From the NCBI GenBank assembly GCA_027625915.1, contig JANTQA010000008.1, forward strand, positions 9,222,501 through 9,286,500: a stretch of DNA of 64,000 bases, written 5' to 3'. The notes under the pieces were generated by a model. That model was not told the DNA's origin, ran no database searches, and saw only the letters and a program-made list of their open reading frames with translations. How positions within the stretch are numbered: the first letter of the stretch is position 1; each line of letters starts with the position of its first letter. Made by a program: the position numbers and the translations under genes. This DNA comes from Anaeramoeba flamelloides. Taxonomy: Eukaryota; Metamonada; Anaeramoebidae. Shown piece by piece: positions 61,801 through 64,000 of this stretch.

Positions 61801-62684
61801 TCTCTAAATTCTTTCGAGTCATCTGCCGCGAGCAACAAAACTTTGATCGAGTCTCTGCTTTTCATCGATCTGCTTCGATCGCGTCCTGGGGAGTTACCCA
61901 GCTTCTTGAGTGCAAGAGCCAGGTTATTCAATTGTTCTTTGTTTAGGATTCCAGAGTTGGCAACGCGATGCAAGGACTTCTGCGAGAGCAGCTCAAAGCG
62001 GAAGAAATTCAGGTGCATGCCAATGTGCTGCTGCAGCTTCTCAGGCAGAATTTTTTCACCGTTTCTTCGGAGGATGTGGATCCCCCTTTCAAACAGCCTA
62101 TCAAACAAAACAATTTCGGAAACCTTTAACGCTTTACAATTCACAATCGATTTGATTGTTTCGTCCCGTAGCTGGCTGAGGCAATTTGTCTGTGCAAGCA
62201 CGTCGCGGGACCTCTCGACAAAGTTTAAAGCCCGTTCGCGGACTGTTTCGGAATTCAAATTGGATCGATCCAAAACCAAGAGGCAGTTTTCGACACTTAA
62301 ATTTTGCGAAATGTACTCCAGGCATCGCTCTGCAAGTTCCGGAATGCCCAAGCGTAAGGAGATTTCATACACGGGCAAGCACGTTTGCTGACTGAGATTC
62401 GATTTGCGTGTGTAGCAATGCTCCAGGATTATTAAAAAAATCTCCATCGTGACATCGGGTAAATCAATCTGGATCATCGGTTGCACGACAGACTGCCCGC
62501 CTTCCTTCCCGTTGTTTCTTTGTGGTAATTTGGTCAGTTGATCATAGAAGAGCCTCTTCCAAAAGACACTTGATAACCCAAGAATTAATTGGTGTCCATA
62601 AACTGTTTGTTTTTTGGCCCCAACTCGAAATTTTACATCGGCAAAATCAGAATTATTAATTAAATTCTTCAGAACTTCGTCCAT
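54046..62684 (-). CDS. BTB-BACK protein with GATase-like C-terminal domain, split by a 7.1 kb intron, 507 aa
   Basis: Exon 1 is 62684-61669 and exon 2 is 54553-54046. Residues about 10-115 are a BTB/POZ domain (FADVKFRVG, YGHQLILGLSSVFWKRLF), the kind that dimerises and often recruits Cullin-3. A BACK-like helical region follows (about 120-240). From about 281 a Rossmann-like segment begins (IKVLLLAADD, SYDAIFVYSG), and exon 2 continues it: YVESGRGLVICTCTT, then HDIMNGVKSFDGG, and finally TDGALLMANSVEYVA. These pieces match a class I glutamine-amidotransferase-like fold known from bacterial secreted and surface proteins. The join is phase 2 at a split Lys codon: exon 1 ends TTTAA|GTAAAT, exon 2 starts TTTAG|GAATCC. 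Both domain halves and the phase fit, so the two pieces are one gene despite the distance. Exon 1 is clearly richer in G+C than exon 2. The enzymatic activity of the C-terminal domain is unknown. Confidence 0.85.
55775..55830. repeat. compound (TACA)n(TA)n microsatellite
   Basis: About six TACA units followed by about 15 TA units, directly at the left end of a family E element. Confidence 0.92.
55829..56420 (+). repeat. family E MITE, copy 1 (about 590 bp)
   Basis: Left end GAAGGTATTTCCAAAAAAGT, right end ACTTTTTTGGAAATAGCTTA, inverse copies flanked by TA. The whole element matches 58434-59032 in reverse (for example GGTATTTATTTCAAAATAT and TTTCAATAAAAAACTAG). Confidence 0.85.
56762..57299 (-). 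repeat. family D MITE, copy 2, reversed
   Basis: Reverse orientation relative to 24347-24882. TAAACTAAAATTCAAAATTT at the left and GAATTGGGGTTTA at the right. The interior is collinear, including CAATCACAATAATACAATTT and TTAGTGAATGGTTCTAATTT. Confidence 0.85.
57385..57525. repeat. family H unit
   Basis: AGCTTTTCCAGAATTTAAAA faces TTTGAATTCTGGAAAAGCTA. It is followed by TTTAAGAAATTAAAAAAAAC and CTAACGGC. The hairpin arms are nearly perfect. Confidence 0.7.
58434..59032 (-). repeat. family E MITE, copy 2, reversed
   Basis: TAAGCTATTCCCAAAAAAGA at the left, CACTTTTTTGGAAATATCTT at the right. Reverse-oriented match to 55829-56420 throughout. It is flanked on both sides by a direct repeat of about 41 bp (58394-58434 and 59052-59092). 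Confidence 0.84.
59692..60296 (+). repeat. family B MITE, copy 2
   Basis: Collinear with 16064-16662. Left end AAAACTATTTTTCAAAAATT, right end TTTTTGAAATGGAGTTTATA. The left end has lost part of the terminal match. Confidence 0.8.
60970..61085 (+). repeat. family L mini-element, copy 1
   Basis: About 115 bp matching 61428-61543. Common core AAAATTATCCTTTAAAACAG. AAAGTGTGAACA at the left faces TTACACTTTTTT at the right. Confidence 0.68.
61428..61543 (+). repeat. family L mini-element, copy 2
   Basis: TTTTAAAAAAGTGTGACA at the left faces TGTGACACTTTTTTAAAAT at the right. Same core as the copy 460 bp away. Confidence 0.68.
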
Positions 62685-64000
62685 CTTTAGATGGTGGGGG
62701 TAATAAAAAGTAAATTAAAATAAAAAAAAAAATAAAAAATAATAATCCTTCCAAAGTCAGTTTTAAATTTTTATTCTACCTTTTATTTCTGACAAAATTT
62801 TCCCTCTCTTGATTGTTTTAAAATAAAACTTTGGAGTGTCTATTTTTCAAGTTTGGTTTTTATTCACAAAAGAAAATTACCCTTTCATTGCTACATAATA
62901 TTGTTTTACCTTTTTTTTTTTTGATTTTTTTTTTGGTTAGTTTTTACGTATTATTTTTTGGAAATTTGTTGAACATTAAACGGTGAGTTAAGATTTAAGA
63001 AAAAAACACAAGTTTGAAATGTTTCTTGGCTCAAAAAGAAGATGTCTTTTTTTTGTTAAACATTAAAAACACAAGACACAAAAAGCCATTTGACTGATTT
63101 CTTAATTTTAAATCGGAAAAAATTTTTACTTGGTTATACAACCGCATTTTTTTCCAAAAGAGTTTTTCAAAATCAAGAGATTCTAAATTGTGCTTCTATT
63201 GTTTTTTTTTTGGTTCATTTTTTGATTTGGAAGATTGGGTGAACTACGGAACCTAAATGAAATGAATATTTGGGAATTATTTAAAAAATTAGAATTTTAT
63301 CCCTTTTTGTTTTCTATTACTCGTATTTTTGTGTTACATAGGAGTGAAAAAAAATACCCAAACAGAAAATAAAAAAACCGGAAAAGATTTTTAATTGTGA
63401 ATAATATAAGGAAAAATGTTCTGTAATTTCTTTTATTTTAAATCCAATTCTTTTTATAAATAACCAAATTTTCCATGAAACTAGTAATAAACCTACCCAA
63501 AGTTCATACAAGTAAGGTGTCTATAGTATATTTGAGTAATTGTTTGATAGCATAATTAGATCAACTTTTTTTGAAAAACAATCGAGTTTGTTAGCCATTT
63601 ATTAAAGTTTGGAAAATGATAATTTTTCTTCTTGTTTTTTTGATTATTTGAATGGTAGTTTTAAACAAGTGTGATTTCACTAATCATAATTTCTAAGAAG
63701 TGGGTATTATAATTTTAAAAGTTTGATTCTTAAAATAAAACCATTTAGTTACAAATAAAAGAAATTAAATATCAATTTTCCTCATATTCACAATTATAAA
63801 TCTTGTTTTTACATTTTTTTCATGTCGAGATATTTTTTTCACTACTAGAAAATGAAACTAATTTTGTATACCCACACAATAAACCTAATTTTAATTCGTT
63901 TTAACAATAAATTGGTGGACTTTATTCTTTTTCAATAGTAAACAATTTCAGGGTTTTTTTTTTTTTTTTTGCCAAGTCACCTCTAAAAAAAATAGATTCA
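62685..64000. other. upstream region of the BTB gene
   Basis: About 1.3 kb with no recognised gene or repeat. It begins with an A/T tract (about 62716-62745, poly-T on the coding strand of the BTB gene) and ends with a poly-T run near 63955-63970. Confidence 0.6.

Noticed and set aside
61765-62391. 208-codon plus-strand ORF opposite BTB exon 1
   Set aside because: It is antisense to a well supported BTB-BACK domain. Its length follows from the higher GC content of that exon.
1-64000. Retroelement, virus-like element or transposase gene
   Set aside because: No reverse transcriptase, integrase, capsid or transposase motif was seen in any long frame, and no long terminal repeats were recognised.

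Overview
This is nuclear DNA from a very AT-rich protist. Intergenic DNA is roughly three quarters A+T or more and full of poly-A/T runs. The window holds eight protein genes that can be supported. Introns obey GT-AG, with donors that nearly always begin GTAA, and translation follows the standard code. The proteins carry runs of Lys, Asn and Glu/Lys (EKEKEK-type). That style, with BTB and metazoan/amoebozoan-like housekeeping proteins, suggests a free-living amoeboid protist; it recalls Anaeramoeba or an amoebozoan, but the sequence alone does not settle this. No rRNA, tRNA, CRISPR or virus-derived element was seen.

Layout: a TMEM62-like metallophosphoesterase (3549-6224, -); a short BUD22/SRFBP1-like protein (13973-14623, +); a hormone-sensitive-lipase-like hydrolase (21474-23600, +); the SSU-processome WD40 protein WDR3/Utp12 (26814-29918, -); nascent-polypeptide-associated complex alpha in two exons (34428-37228, +); adenosine deaminase in four exons, fused to a second, degenerate deaminase domain (43690-46747, +); a two-exon PB1/RG-rich/UBA protein (49168-50741, +); and a two-exon BTB-BACK protein with a glutamine-amidotransferase-like C-terminal domain, split by an intron of about 7.1 kb (54046-62684, -). 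The exon joins were worked out here from reading frame, splice signals and protein-family continuity.

The genes do not form one pathway. WDR3 and the BUD22-like protein both belong to small-subunit rRNA maturation, NAC works at the ribosome exit, and the PB1/UBA protein has the end-domain logic of p62/NBR1-type autophagy receptors. The gaps of 1.3 to 7.7 kb between genes, and the two long introns, are not empty. They contain many diverged copies of short, non-autonomous, inverted-repeat elements (MITE or foldback type). These are labelled here as families A to N. Families B, C and D share a related terminal repeat flanked by TA, as expected for Tc1/mariner-type DNA transposons. No transposase gene was found in the window. 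The 7.1 kb BTB intron alone holds copies of B, D, E (twice), H and L.
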